Assembly (NCBI GenBank): GCA_011033025.1
Contig: WFMF01000066.1
Coordinates: 124,001-188,000 of the forward strand
DNA from: Beroe forskalii
Taxonomy: Eukaryota; Ctenophora; Nuda; Beroida; Beroidae
Reading direction: 5' to 3'
DNA: 64,000 nt
The notes under the pieces were generated by a model. That model was given only the letters and a program-made list of their open reading frames with translations, was not told where the DNA came from and made no database searches. The translations under genes were made by a program, and so were the position numbers. Of this stretch, positions 25,190 to 37,004 are shown piece by piece (positions within the stretch are counted from its first letter, which is position 1; every line of letters starts with the position of its first letter).

Positions 25190-25286
25190 TGCCTGTGTAT
25201 CTTGTATGTGATTATGTGCAATATTGTAAATATTTTCGTCAAACGAACATAACAGATGACACTAAACCTAGGAGATAACTAATGCA
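25190..25286. promoter_or_regulatory. Divergent intergenic promoter of the transposon
   Basis: Only 97 bp separate the two divergent start codons, so both genes must have start sites here or overlapping the other gene's 5' end. No TATA box or named motif is obvious. Confidence 0.45.
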
Positions 25287-27782
25287 ATGTCGTATTGTTG
25301 CGTTGGTAACTGTAAAAAGAAGAATGGAAGAGACGCAAGTAGCTTTAGGCATTTTCTACGGTTCTATAAATTTCCAAAGGACAAACAGTTGGCGAGAAAG
25401 TGGACTGACAGAACTGACAGAAGACCCGAAGATGTGAACATGGAGAAGATGGTTGTTTGTTCTGAGCATTTCCAAGACGATGACTTTGTTTATCGGGATT
25501 TCAACTACTCCCTCCAACTTCACAATCAACAACAAAGCTTGAAAGGTAAAATTTTCATGCTCTTATGATAGGAAATTGCTCTATAATCACGTATCTAAAA
25601 TCAGAACTTTAGCTACATATCTTATGATTGACATAAGCCGTCCAGTGGATTTAGCTAAAAGTAAATCCCGCAAAATAATATCAGATTTGCAAAATTTGGT
25701 GATCTATTTGATCGAATATTCCTCTCTTCCCAGCCTAATGAAAAGGCTCAAGATAACCATTTACTTCATCCAGGTACACGGATAACTCTCAAATCAGATG
25801 CCATCCCCAACACTGACAGATCTTCTGGAGCAAAACGATCAATTCAAATGATAAATGGCACACCTCCTACAGCTACTCCCAGAGAAAGAAAGAGACGAAA
25901 TATGAGTATGGCAAGAGTGTCTGAGCTGATTCAAGAAAATGAGTCGATTGTTGGGAGGATTCAAGAGGATGCTCCGGATCCTCTTGATGAACAGTGTACT
26001 CCTAGCCACCAAACAGAGTCTTACCAGAACGATATACACACACCCTCCTTAGATTGTATTGAACCAATGACACCCCGTGGAACTCATCGCAGCAAATCTA
26101 TAACAACCCAAACAGACTTCAGCTGCAAGTGCTTCCCAACCGATTCTATATCAGATCTGAATGCACACGACTCTGAATGCTCTGATGAAGATGAAGGAGA
26201 TGACGTATGTCTGGAGTCTGAAGATCCAACGTTTTGTATAAATACAGAAGGAACAGTACACATGGGAAAGACTTGGACTGAAAGGAAGAGTTACTCCAGA
26301 AGAAAGAAGAAATTCGTCACGAGCCCTATATCAGCTGTTATCGTCGGCATGGACCAGTTGAAGCTACTGTTTGTGTACTGCCTGCTCTGTGGAAGTAGGA
26401 TCTTGGCATCAACTGTACGGTACTCAGGGGCTTCCATTGTGATTGACTATGTATGTTCATTTGGGCACCAGCACTCGTGGCACTCAGGGCAACTCTTACA
26501 CAAGAAATCCGCTACAAATATAAAACTAGTGTCATCAACAGTACTAAGTGGCATAGGCTATTCAAAGCTGAGTTATTTGTTCCGTCTCTTGGAGATTCCA
26601 CTTATGTCGGCTAAAGTATTCTATCATACTAGCAAATCCTGGCTATTCCCCGTTATACACCAGCAGTACAACAGCATGAGAAAAGCAACTATGGCCTGCC
26701 TAAAAGAGAATACCGATTTGATGCTGAGTGGCGATGGACAATTCGACAGCCCAGGTTATAGTGCTAAGTTCTGTACTTACACAATCATGCAGTGTGTAAC
26801 AAACAAAGTCGTTGATTTCGCAGTAATACAAAAGGGTCAGTATGTTGGAGAATTAGAAAAACAGGCCTGTGAACTGGTTATGTCTATACTGATCGATGAA
26901 GATAAACTGCCCGTGAAATCTTTTGTTTCAGATTGTCATGGACCCATAGCCAAAATGATCCGCGAAGAATATCCAAATATATACCATGGCTACGATGTGT
27001 GGCATACAGCTAAGAGACTGAGGAAAAAATTGGACAAGGCAGCTAAAAAACATCCCAAAATAGCGGAATGGACTGACGACTTAGTGAATCACTTTTGGTG
27101 GTCGTGCAATTCTTGTAAAGGCGATTCTAACCTACTCTTAGAACTTTTCCATTCAACTCTGTTTCATATTCTGAACATTCATGGCTGGTCACGCAGAGTC
27201 AAAATCCACAAGACGTTTGCAGAGATGAGAGGGAAAACGCCTTATCCCAAGGCTCCAACGTTGGATCCTCCTAATCAGAAATGTTTGCATGTGCCATTGT
27301 CGAAGGGGCAACATCGTAAAGGGAACTGGTTCAAGGTTGAGGAACAAGATTTCATCGCCTTATTCAAGATCGTTACTAATACACGACTTTGCAATGACAT
27401 GCGTTACTGCAGCCAGTTTCTTCACACAGGTGCCTTGGAATCATTCCACAGCTCGAAGTTGAAGTACCTCCCCAAGTCATCGGCATTCAGGATTGAGACT
27501 CACATCGCACTGACAATGCTGACAGCATTAGAACACAATAACAACCTAAGTGCTCCTACAACTGCTCACATGAAAGTGGCATACTCCCGAGCTCAGAAAG
27601 ACTATGTCCTCAAAACTGACAATGTAAGGGATGCAATTCCTTTCAAGAAATCGTTGCTCCAGCAAATCATCAGCAATCTAAGAAACAATCTCACCGGCTT
27701 ACTTCAGATCTCTCACATCACATCCGAAAGCCAGTGCCTAAAACATTTCATATGTCCGAAAAACCCTGCAAGAATGTCCTGA
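25287..27782 (+). CDS. THAP-domain DDE transposase, Kolobok-like
   Basis: Two exons, 25287-25545 and 25774-27782 (228-bp GT-AG intron; AAAG joins GTACACGG in frame), giving 755 residues with no internal stop. Residues 1-86 are a THAP zinc finger: C4/C5, C9, W39, C58 and H61 (VCSEHF). Next come a basic stretch and an acidic linker, then a catalytic core: GDGQFDSPGYSAK (D407 or D411), SDCHGPIAKMI (D473), the DVWHTAK block, and ALESFHS (E642). This D-D-WH-E layout with an N-terminal THAP is what I know of Kolobok-type transposases. P-element transposase also has THAP but a different core. The intact frame suggests recent activity or selection. Domestication is possible but unlikely given the flanking inverted repeats. 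Confidence 0.85.
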
Positions 27783-28366
27783 TTGAGCGTGCACTAAGCA
27801 GAATTGAAGCAGGAAACTGAACATGACAATATTATAAATATCTATAATTTGAACTAATTGAAACCATAAGATTATTAAGAAACGAATCAGAAGTTTATGA
27901 CTAAGAAAGTAAGAAACAATACCAAACTGTGTGTCTAGCAATCGTGAAGCATGTGTCGATACTGATCAAGTCGTTGTATGATATAGTATTCAATGAACTT
28001 TTATAATATCTGATGAACTGGATGATATTCATTATTCTTTAATGAGATTGTAATTAGGAAATTTGATGTCAAGCTGTCATGTGTCCTATATCCAGTTATC
28101 CAATCAATAGCTAATTATCTTTGAAACATTCATCCCGTCTCATTAAGTCATTGTACCACACACTATAGCAGTAATACTGTGTACAGGTCGTGTAGCGCGG
28201 CTCAGAGTAGATTCCGTGACGTCACGCAATAAATATTGAATCGGCTCTAATTAGCGTTAGGAAGCAAATTGAATCATCGGACCTTCACAGAAGGTCTATA
28301 TGTCTAATTTGCTGTAATATATCAAAAAATGAGCATACATTTTTCCAAACGTAACAGGTCCTTTAA

Positions 28367-29140
28367 GGGCAATAAGGTATATGCAACTTAACTGAATATG
28401 CGGTTTTCAGAGCAGCTATTGTGTCAAATGTTGCTTCATACAAAGATACAACGTGAGTTTCTTAACACAAATCCAGATTCACTTCATCATGGCGATTGGT
28501 AGTTGACCAAACTGCCGGCGATTGGTAGCTGACCAAACCGCCGGTGATTTGCGTTGTGCGTTCTTCCTAATTTAGTTTAGCTACAAAATATGTTTTCAGA
28601 AATAGAAAATCATTTCTTTATTGTGTTATTGATAAACTTTCAAAGCCCTGGGCCTTCAAGGGTTTCTTTTCAGGTTCTCCATTCTCTTTAACATTGATAA
28701 CTTTGTAGAATTTGTAGATACTTGTCCCTTGTTATTTTATTCCCGTGTTATAATCATATTAATATTTAATTTAGTTTGAGCGTTTATATATACACATCAA
28801 ACATGCTGTTTTGAAGAGAAAAAGCATTATTTCGGCTCTGGAAGGTCGTAGAGACTTAATTTTTAATGCAAAATCATCGCAATGGCCACATTCATATACG
28901 ACTTGTTAACAAACATAGGCCCTAAAATGTCCCCAGAAAAAGTTATGGCCTCAGAACTATAATATTGCGTCACCGTTCTTTAATTTGAAATCATGGTAAT
29001 AGCGACTGTGACGTCACACTCAATCACTGGGGCTTTGGCGCCATCAAGTCTGGCTGTCCTACAATAACTTACTCCTCAGCTCCTCTCCCTTTAATTCAGT
29101 ACCAGGCACAAAAAGTGGGGAGTCGTCCCTCTCCTGCACG
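28367..29140. other. Intergenic, nothing recognised
   Basis: AT-rich. A short direct duplication (GGCGATTGGTAGNTGACCAA) occurs twice at about 28491-28535, and a CRE (GTGACGTCAC) at about 29008-29017. Confidence 0.5.
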
Positions 29141-29381
29141 CTCATTGGTTCCTACTGTCACGTGACAGGGATGCGAGTCTCTGATTGGTTACACGCAGCA
29201 GCATCCTCTCCATCCTACTCACAGTTTGAACACACAAATTATCAGTTTACACAAGAGTTATCTCTCCCTACTTGAGTACCCCGAGCACACTGTTAATGTG
29301 TGCAGCCAATCAGTGACGCGCATCCCTGTCACGTGACAGCAGGAACCAATGAGCGCGCAGGAGAGTTGAGCGGGAACCAAT
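29141..29381. promoter_or_regulatory. Inverted CCAAT / CACGTG promoter-like block
   Basis: A segment of about 49 bp at 29142-29190 (CTCATTGGTTCC...CTGTCACGTGACAGGGATGC...CTGATTGG) is mirrored at 29305-29354. Each arm has two CCAAT boxes 40 bp apart around the 10-mer GTCACGTGAC; a fifth CCAAT lies at 29377. This resembles a bidirectional NF-Y plus bHLH-ZIP promoter, though the arms could also be transposon ends. Confidence 0.5.
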
Positions 29382-29458
29382 GAGCGCGTTAGCGCCACTC
29401 TCCCTTCCCGCCCAATCCTGCTCATTTCTCGATCGTTTTTTTCTGATCCGCTTGAGCT

Positions 29459-29826
29459 GGGGACCTCTGCGCTTCGGGTAAGCTATAATTTTTTTCGAAT
29501 TAATTTTACGAATTTGAAATTTTGAAAAAAAATTAAGATAAATTTTCTCCTCATTCAATAGTTACACCAATAAAAAGTAAATGATAAATAAATCCCTCTC
29601 TCTTCAGGAAATCAAATGTAAGTCTTCTGATTTCAATTTTATAAATTATCGTGTTGTTTCCTCCAATTTTACAGCGTGATTCACCCATTTCACCACATTT
29701 TATTTTCAGATCTCGTCTCGCTGGACCCAGCCAAAGATACCCCAGTGAAGAAAGTGCAGAGAATTCCCCAGTGCCGAGTCCTGCCCCTTGGATTCTCTCA
29801 GACGAGCTCCTGTGCAGTGAAAGGTT
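29459..29826 (+). other. Possible two-exon 5' end of an unidentified transcript
   Basis: Downstream of the CCAAT/CACGTG block a good donor follows GCGCTTCGG (GTAAGC, about 29479). A likely exon lies at 29710-29826, preceded by TTTTATTTTCAG and followed by GTTAGA. One frame of that exon reads DLVSLDPAKDTPVKKVQRIP, open across the exon. No initiator Met or homology is recognised, so this is a weak call. Confidence 0.25.
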
Positions 29827-29829
29827 AGA

Positions 29830-30815
29830 TTTTGAGATAATTTATCGAATCAATCATATCCTAGGCAGCAGCAGATTCAAAATGCCGTTACTTCAGGAAT
29901 TTAGTGAGAGATAATTATTCTCAGAGTTACAAAAATATTAGATTAACAATTGAAATTCTTTGATTTATCAAACTTCAGCACACTGATCAATGAGTATGAA
30001 ATATTTGCAAAATCCAAATCCCTAAAATATGCAAGCGGCTGACACATTTGCATAATTACCACAATAACTGACCATAACTATCAAAACCTGAAATGTTTAA
30101 GTATCTGGTGTCCTGTGCACTGCTGATTACATTCCATTCTCCCTGTTCCGTACACAAAAATGTGGTTAGAGCTAATCAATGCACCATTACACATCCTGAC
30201 TATGACGTCACATTGGAATTCAAGATATCGCCTAAATTACCAGTGTGTGTGTCATTGCATTTGCATATCTTTCAAATATTTAGCTCCCCTCACACAGAAA
30301 TAGTGATTATCTGGGCGTTGTCTAGTGTGTTTCTTGTTGTGATCAGTCGTGCAAATCTGCTGCTGCCTATTGTGTTGTTTATTTATTTTAACTCTTGAAT
30401 CGTTTAATCATCAAATACTCAATCGCTCATTAATTGGGGGGCAATTCAAACTACTAATTTAAGACAGAGGCTAGTCCTAGTGCGTATTCTCGCCGGTAAT
30501 GTGGAATCTGACAGAGGGGGGTTATAATTATACACCCAACAAACTGAATCAGTAGATCAGTGTACCGCTGACCCAACGGTTTGCAGAGTTATGGGGAAGA
30601 TGACTCAAAGTCTGGCGCTCCAAAAACTTCACAGCCACCTGACAGAGAGCAAGGAAACCAAGAAGGGGAAAACTTAACGAACTCTATCAATAATAGTACT
30701 ATCGTCTAAGATGTGATATTTCATTGAATAACGCAAAACTATTGGGTTTTATCATGACTTGAAGAATGTAGATTTACATTTATAAGTTTATAGTACTAAA
30801 ATTTTACATTTTATG
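29830..30815. other. Intergenic between candidate exon and CLN3 stop
   Basis: The 101-codon plus-strand frame at 30093-30398 is hydrophobic but resembles nothing I know and has no splice support. No exon encoding the usual CLN3 C-terminus was found. Confidence 0.45.
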
Positions 30816-33800
30816 CTACATGTTACCAAGGTTTCCGGACATCACGGACATTGACACTGCGATATATACAATCTGGATATAGATGCTGTAGAAGGCGTTG
30901 ACATAGGTGGCACCCCCTAGTAACCCCTCGTAGAATATCAGCACCAAGGTAATCCAGATGGACGGAATGAAGGCGTACCTAGCCTCGCACGCGAACAGGA
31001 TCAGATTCAGAAACTGAGGAGGGCAGCGACTATTATCGGATGATTAACGGTTATATATTTTCATAACTCATCGAATGTATTTTTTTGGAGAAACCGACAG
31101 ATATCAACATAGCCCTGATTTTTACGTAATCTCTTACATGTTTAGTGTTACAATTTACATTGAAAATTGCGGGGTGCAAAGTTTCTCATACAAAGGTAAC
31201 CGGTAAGCTAATATAAGACTGGAGTGAAATCATTACTCGAGTGGGATTTGGTCTATTTAGCTAATTTGGTATTTCTCTCTATCTGAGTTTGTAATCACGT
31301 ACCTGTAGAATGCTGAAGATGTGGATCTTAGAGAAGTGGATGCAACTTGCGCTGGATCTGGAAATGGTCACCCCCACTTGATACAACACTTGATAGCTGG
31401 GGGTAGAAATTTCATGTGTCTTTCTTCAACACAATATGTTGCATGTCAATTGACAAACTGTCACACAAACATGTAAAAAGTAAGCAGAAAGCCGTAATTT
31501 TACCAGTGAAACAGTAACAACACCAAGGGATGTGTACTCAGACTAAGGTCCTGGTGTCTTACTACCCAGGAACTCCCCTCAGAGCTGCATGGGCGAGGAC
31601 CGCCACCCCCAGCCAGCCTTCAGACTGGTTTCCATAACTTAGAGTCGGTATTGGACCTCCATGGTCCAGGGAGCGTTCTTGTACCACATGATCTCGAACA
31701 TCCCCTGGTTTATCAGGTACTCGCTGGCATACACCAGAAACAGGGACCCCAAATAGTACTTCAATTCCTGCGATGGTTTCAACTTGTCAAGTAAGCACGA
31801 GTTACAGCTAAGAGATGACAGAGATTGGATTTGGAGTAGTTACGTGTTTGAGGATACTACAGTATGTCAACAAGCAAACCAACACCTCACTTCCCAACTC
31901 ATCACATCATTTCACAACGCAGCACCTCACTTTTCTGACCCACCTTGACTCCCTGACCAAACTTGAGAGCAGCCTGCTTGACACCAGGTGCACAGGATGA
32001 CTGGGATGCTTCTTCCACAGGCTCTGAGATCCGAGCATCTTCCTGTGATTCATTTTCCTCCTCCAAGAGCGGTTGGAATCCTCCTTCCGGTTCATTGAGA
32101 GTAGCAGGGCGAACTAGAATCAACCAGTATCTGAAGGAAAATACTTTAAAATAAACGATCATTAAAAAGTACCATTTTAAAAAGTACCATTTCTTTGCTT
32201 TGACACGCTCTTTGATAGAATAAAATTCATTCAACAACAAATCAGTCAGACTTTATGTCATACTCACGCCAATAGCTCGATACAGGGTATCACCAACATC
32301 AAGTAAATAGTTTGTGAAGGACTCAGTCCCATGGTAAGTACTAGGTACATGGTCGCTCCTAAGATACCAGCAAATCCAGTTCCAGAACTCCATGCTGTTA
32401 TCACACCTCTGGTGGAAAGATGTAAACTTACATGCCAAAGCCTTTTAATAGAGGTTGATGATTGAATGGAGCCTCGACTCCGACAAATTCCAGGGCTTGA
32501 TGGGGTTGGTCTTTGCAATTTTCAAAGAAAAACGTGTGCTCAATTTTATTGATTTAAAGATTGTATGTACCATTTTATTAGTACCCATAATTTTACGTTA
32601 AATCACCTACTCACATAGGGGGGAACCGAATGTTATTGTAACACATGCAACTACTGTAAACTTGATTACGAGGGAGAGGTGAGGGGGGTTAAAAGCAGAC
32701 AAAAATTGATTACGTAGTATGTGAATGATCCCTATTTACGAAAACGATGCCATTTTGAGAATGTGCAAAATTTTCTCAATTAAATGATACCTACCATTTC
32801 AAAAGAACGCCAAAACTACAAGAAAAATTGTATCACTTAGCAAGCAAAATGGCATTAAGTCAGGAATTTCCAAAAATTGGTAGTTTCTTCAAATTTGAAC
32901 AAGAATTGCGCCTGCAGGCACAACTCTTGTTTGTCCCTTTTTCCCGTATGCAGGCGCTTAATTTCCCTCCCCCGTGGTGCTTGAAATTGATGTTGAATTA
33001 GTATCATGATACAACACGTGCAGGCTATCCTACTCCTAGTAAGAGTATAATCTAAGCCAATCTAACGGCGCGTAGTTATACTGTTGCATTAATTGCAAAA
33101 AGGCTTAAGTGTAAAAGATCCCAATATTTTCGTATCTGTATCACTATAACGCTAAATATTAACATGGGTTGATGTATAACAGATTGACATTAGTCGAACA
33201 GTTAATTGATTTATTACCCTGTCAAACTTTTCAGACGGCCCTGCGCACGCTGCAAGGAGCTCGAGTGCGCGGCGTAAGTGCAGAACCTTCGCACTTCAAC
33301 TTGATTGAAGATAAAAACAATTATTTCAATTTGACGAAAACTTTGATGTTTGCCTTCTCAATGAACAGCTCTTGGAAAATGGACGCTCTACCTCATTCAT
33401 TCCACTGTAATCGTTACTAGTTGCATACTGCGGCGCACTTTGACATATTTTGACTCATGCTGCGCCGCACGAACATTCATCAACAATACATGATCTCGCA
33501 AGCGTTTTGCGCACGTGTTAATGCACGCAAATGTAAGAGTTGCTAGGAGACTCGTCTGTATGACGTTTTTACGCCACTTTTATGACGTTTTTACGCCACT
33601 TTTATGACGTTTTTACACCACTTTTATGACGTTTTTACACCACAACCATTTTCCGGGCACTTTTCAGAAATTACAGTAGTTGTATTGCAAACCTGGACCT
33701 GATATACACAGATCCTATTTATCATCTTCCCGAAACACGATCTCTGCTAACCCTTTTCAATGCCTTTTTGTAAGACAAAAAGGCGTTGGGGAGGGAAAAA

Positions 33801-36800
33801 ATAAAATAAAAAACCAATTGGTCATTTGACGATTTTCAAAATCATCCAGGTTTTGTGTGATGATGAAGTTGATAACTTGTGACAAAATTCACTTGCAAAA
33901 ATTTAAAATCAGTGGTTTTCAAGTATGAATAAGTACACAATCCTAATTGTCTTAGGACCATACAGTAGGAAACAAATAGAAATAACTGTCAGCTGTGAGG
34001 ATTAGCACATTCAAATCGATTCAGAGTTTAACATATGACTGAAACTGACCTTTCAAAATGTGATGTCATTGCTAGAAATGTGATCTCCCCAATGCCACTA
34101 CTTAGTGAAGCCAGGGCAACCCCTGCAAATTTTGTGACATTTTACTATTGAAGGGCATGGAAAATCATAACCTACATTGAATTGGGATTATTTTCCTGTC
34201 TGCTGAGTGTCTTGTACTCGATATGATCATGATTCTAGAAAATTTGAAACTGTTGAATTTTTAAATGATCTCACCAAACAGAATGAGGGAGTAGTTTGTT
34301 GTACTTGCAACAGTAACAAATGAAGCAACTGAAGCAATAACAGCTGCTGAAACCTTAACACTGAAGGTAATTCAAATTATTGTCAATAAGGGAAATAAGG
34401 TGGAAATGAACTAATGAAGATTATGATGCAAGTAAAGATTTATAATATATTTTGGTGCATGTAGATCCTAAATTCTAGTGCAGATATCTTTAACTTTGTC
34501 CGAGCACACTTCGGCAAAAAACTGAAATCTTAACCATTCAAAAATATCAAGCTTAATTTCATACTTGCTTTAAAAGCCTAATCACTACCGATTTAGATAT
34601 CATCATTCATCATACAAAGAATGTGATCTATCATTTTCAAAATGAAATAACTATAGCTACCAACTTGTAGTGTATCTTCTGGATGAATGTAGGAGCAATT
34701 AACTTGATGGCAAGACAAGGAAGAACATCAGCTAAGAGTATAGGCTGAAATATAAAATTTATTGATTGATTGATTGAAAACCTTGAGAGGATCTCTAAGG
34801 GGCCCTTTGAAAATCGATTATATGGAAAATACAATAAATCAAACATGATACATTTACTAGGCACAGTTACATAATATTGTTTATTAATTGGATAATGGTT
34901 TTAAAGTCCTCTTTGAATTTATGGATATGATATATGAAAAAAACTCTAGCATAATCACATTGCTACATACCTTAATTGTAGATAGTTATAATGGATTAGA
35001 TTACTCACACCAGTAGATTTAGGTCCACAGTATGTGGAGTCACCACCACTACCCGTCTACATGAGAATGAAAGTTTTGACATTTGAATATGAAGTATAAC
35101 ATACTATAATGTAAAATATTATATCTTATATATAATTTGGAGATGGCACGTGAATTATGTCTGTGCGGGCGCACAGTTTAAATTTGAGCTTGCCAAGAAA
35201 ATATCCACTTATCAAGAGAAACGAACGGGGGAAAATGTGCTTATTGGTGCCGTTGTCATGGTTACTGGAAACTGCACGTGCAGGTTATGATCAGTTGTAT
35301 GCGAGTGGTTTCTGATACGTTGCTAACTGCTGCGTCGTGGTTTTTGTTAATTTTACGTCTTCTACATTTAAAATTAAAGATCTGAAGATAGAGAATGGGT
35401 ATGGCTGGCATCGGGGGGAGGACATAGGCGATAGAATTCCCTTCATAAATCCGTGGCAATGGTCGGTCAATTTATTAAATCGATGCTGAGTTGATTATTA
35501 AAATGGTTTCAACTAAATAATGTTAATCGAGCAAGTGTTGAAAGAAATTAAGATCAAGGCAAAATCAAATTGACCAAATAATTGGGCATAGCATATATTA
35601 TTGCGAATTTGGGAATCTTGGCGTAAATCAATGCGTAATTCAAAGTTCAGTATACATGCACGGTTCTCATTTTGCAATTCAATTAACTTCGTCATACAAT
35701 TGCAATTAGACAAAACTGGCCTTCATGGGTCAGTGACAAACGAATCATTGTAAATTTTGCTCCTTCATAAACTTTTTAATATTTCAAAATTTGCAAGTGA
35801 CGAAATTTAAGCTGGCGTGAATGAAGTCTGAGTGGGCTTTGCATTAAATTTAAATGTCTTCATTCTTCGATGCGGTAAAAATAGAAAAATTGTCTTCATA
35901 ATTTCAATTGCAATGTTGGAATACTGCGAGGGAGGCGGGGCGTAGCCTCGCCGAGTGAGCTACGTTTTAGCAGACCCAACGGGCCTGCTAGTATACTATA
36001 TGGTCATAAAAGTGAACAAGTTAGGTGCAATACCTACCTAAGATGTAATACCTATCTAATATATCTTATGGAGAATGGGCATAACTTGTATAAGGGAGGA
36101 TATTTCAGTTGGATTGTTTCCATAAAACTGTGACAGAGGCAGGCCCGTAGACAGGGGGAGGGCCACAGGGGCTGCAGCCCCCCTCAGTGAAATTGATACC
36201 TTCCAAAATCTTGCTATAATTTTATCAGATATTGTAATATTCGATGAACTTGATATATTTTGACCCCAGAAAACAGTCTGGAACACCCAATTTACCAAAA
36301 AAATTTCTGGGAGCTGCGCCAAAAACCCCTGCAGCAGCTTGCTCATTGTGCAGGGCCCTACCCAGAAAAAATCCTGGCTATGGGCCTGGACAGAGGTTGG
36401 TCAATAATTTATGATGTATCTGTATCAACAGTAGTAACTGTAGTTTTGAAATTAACTGTTAAGTGTTAAATGCAATTTAAGCTTTTAAGGTAAAAATTTC
36501 ACAGAAGTGTGCAATTTTATTGAGTTGAATAATAGGTACAGTTGCCTGCATCAATGTATACAAAACAAAATTGTCCAATGTCAGTATGAGCTTATGAGAA
36601 TCAGTTAAACATCAGAATTAATGTGATCTTGCAATCAAGATACTAAGATAGAACAAATCTCGCATGGCTTTGAACAACTAAGATTAACATACAAACTATT
36701 TTTTACTCTGCTAGTCTGCTACTTCATAAAATTGAATATTTTGCATCAGTGAATTATTGGATTGCTACCTATGGTTTCAATCCATACTTTTTTCAACACT

Positions 36801-37004
36801 TACTTTTTTTTCAAAACTGCTTGTCTTAGAATAAAAATTCTAAATGATTATTCAAGTCATGACAGCTAAGAATTCATTGAGAAAATATCACTTACAGAAA
36901 TCAAATCATATGCAGCAGATAACATGATCACATAGCCAAAGTTGTTACAAAGACCAAATATCCTGAATGTAAAGTCTGTTAGTTGGAAAATGCCAATCAC
37001 AGAA
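30816..37004 (-). CDS. CLN3: CLN3 / battenin, lysosomal multi-pass membrane protein
   Basis: Exons (minus): 36896-37004 (5' border uncertain), 35009-35056, 34665-34744, 34275-34360, 34050-34122, 32268-32408, 31944-32130, 31643-31767, 31303-31396, 30816-31013. All phases join. Diagnostic blocks against vertebrate CLN3: [72 protein letters not shown], a hydrophilic acidic loop with [10 protein letters not shown] (compare the lysosomal dileucine loop), [33 protein letters not shown]...[18 protein letters not shown]3 is a polytopic endolysosomal protein of the MFS-like superfamily. Two oddities: the donor after VQYRL reads CTAAGT, not GTAAGT (31642-31637), and the last frame runs through YVNAF into a stop at 30816-30818 without the conserved SDEHREF-like segment. 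The initiator Met exon was not located, probably beyond 37004. Repeats sit in the introns. Confidence 0.92.
32900..32990 (-). repeat. Dispersed hairpin repeat family C, copy in CLN3 intron
   Basis: Contains CAAGAATTGCGCCTGCAGGC and the complementary GGCACAACTCTTG forming a hairpin, then CCGTATGCAGGCGCTTAATT and TTCCCTCCCCC. Related copies are at 38310-38375, 60127-60206 and 63184-63260. Confidence 0.75.
33555..33645. repeat. 22-bp tandem repeat, four copies
   Basis: Unit TATGACGTTTTTACRCCACT(TT) repeats about four times; it lies in the CLN3 intron between exons 5 and 6. Confidence 0.85.
36140..36388. mobile_element. hAT-like nonautonomous element, 249 bp, 8-bp TSD
   Basis: Ends CAGGCCCGTAGACAGG and the inverted CCTGGCTATGGGCCTG. 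It is flanked by a perfect 8-bp duplication GACAGAGG (36132-36139 and 36389-36396). TIR style and 8-bp duplication fit hAT MITEs. It is inserted in the first visible CLN3 intron and has no coding capacity. Confidence 0.88.

Larger units (their letters stand above)
24112..28366. mobile_element. Kolobok-like THAP/DDE DNA transposon carrying a P2X7-ballast-like gene
   Basis: Contains the transposase (25287-27782, plus) and a divergent accessory gene (24590-25189, minus). Inverted blocks flank the coding part: CTAATTAGA about 20-25 bp outside GTGACGTCAC, followed inward by [A/G]GAATCTA, at about 24309-24358 and mirrored at about 28206-28260. TTAA tetranucleotides at 24112-24115 and 28363-28366 border weakly matching inverted ends (AGGTGTGTTCTG versus AGGACCTGTTACG) and would fit the TTAA target of Kolobok elements. 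The outer limits are inferred; the inverted inner blocks are read directly. Family assignment rests on the transposase. Confidence 0.7.

Noticed and set aside
30093-30398. 101-codon hydrophobic ORF
   Set aside because: No homology, splice support or conserved motif; left as unassigned intergenic sequence.
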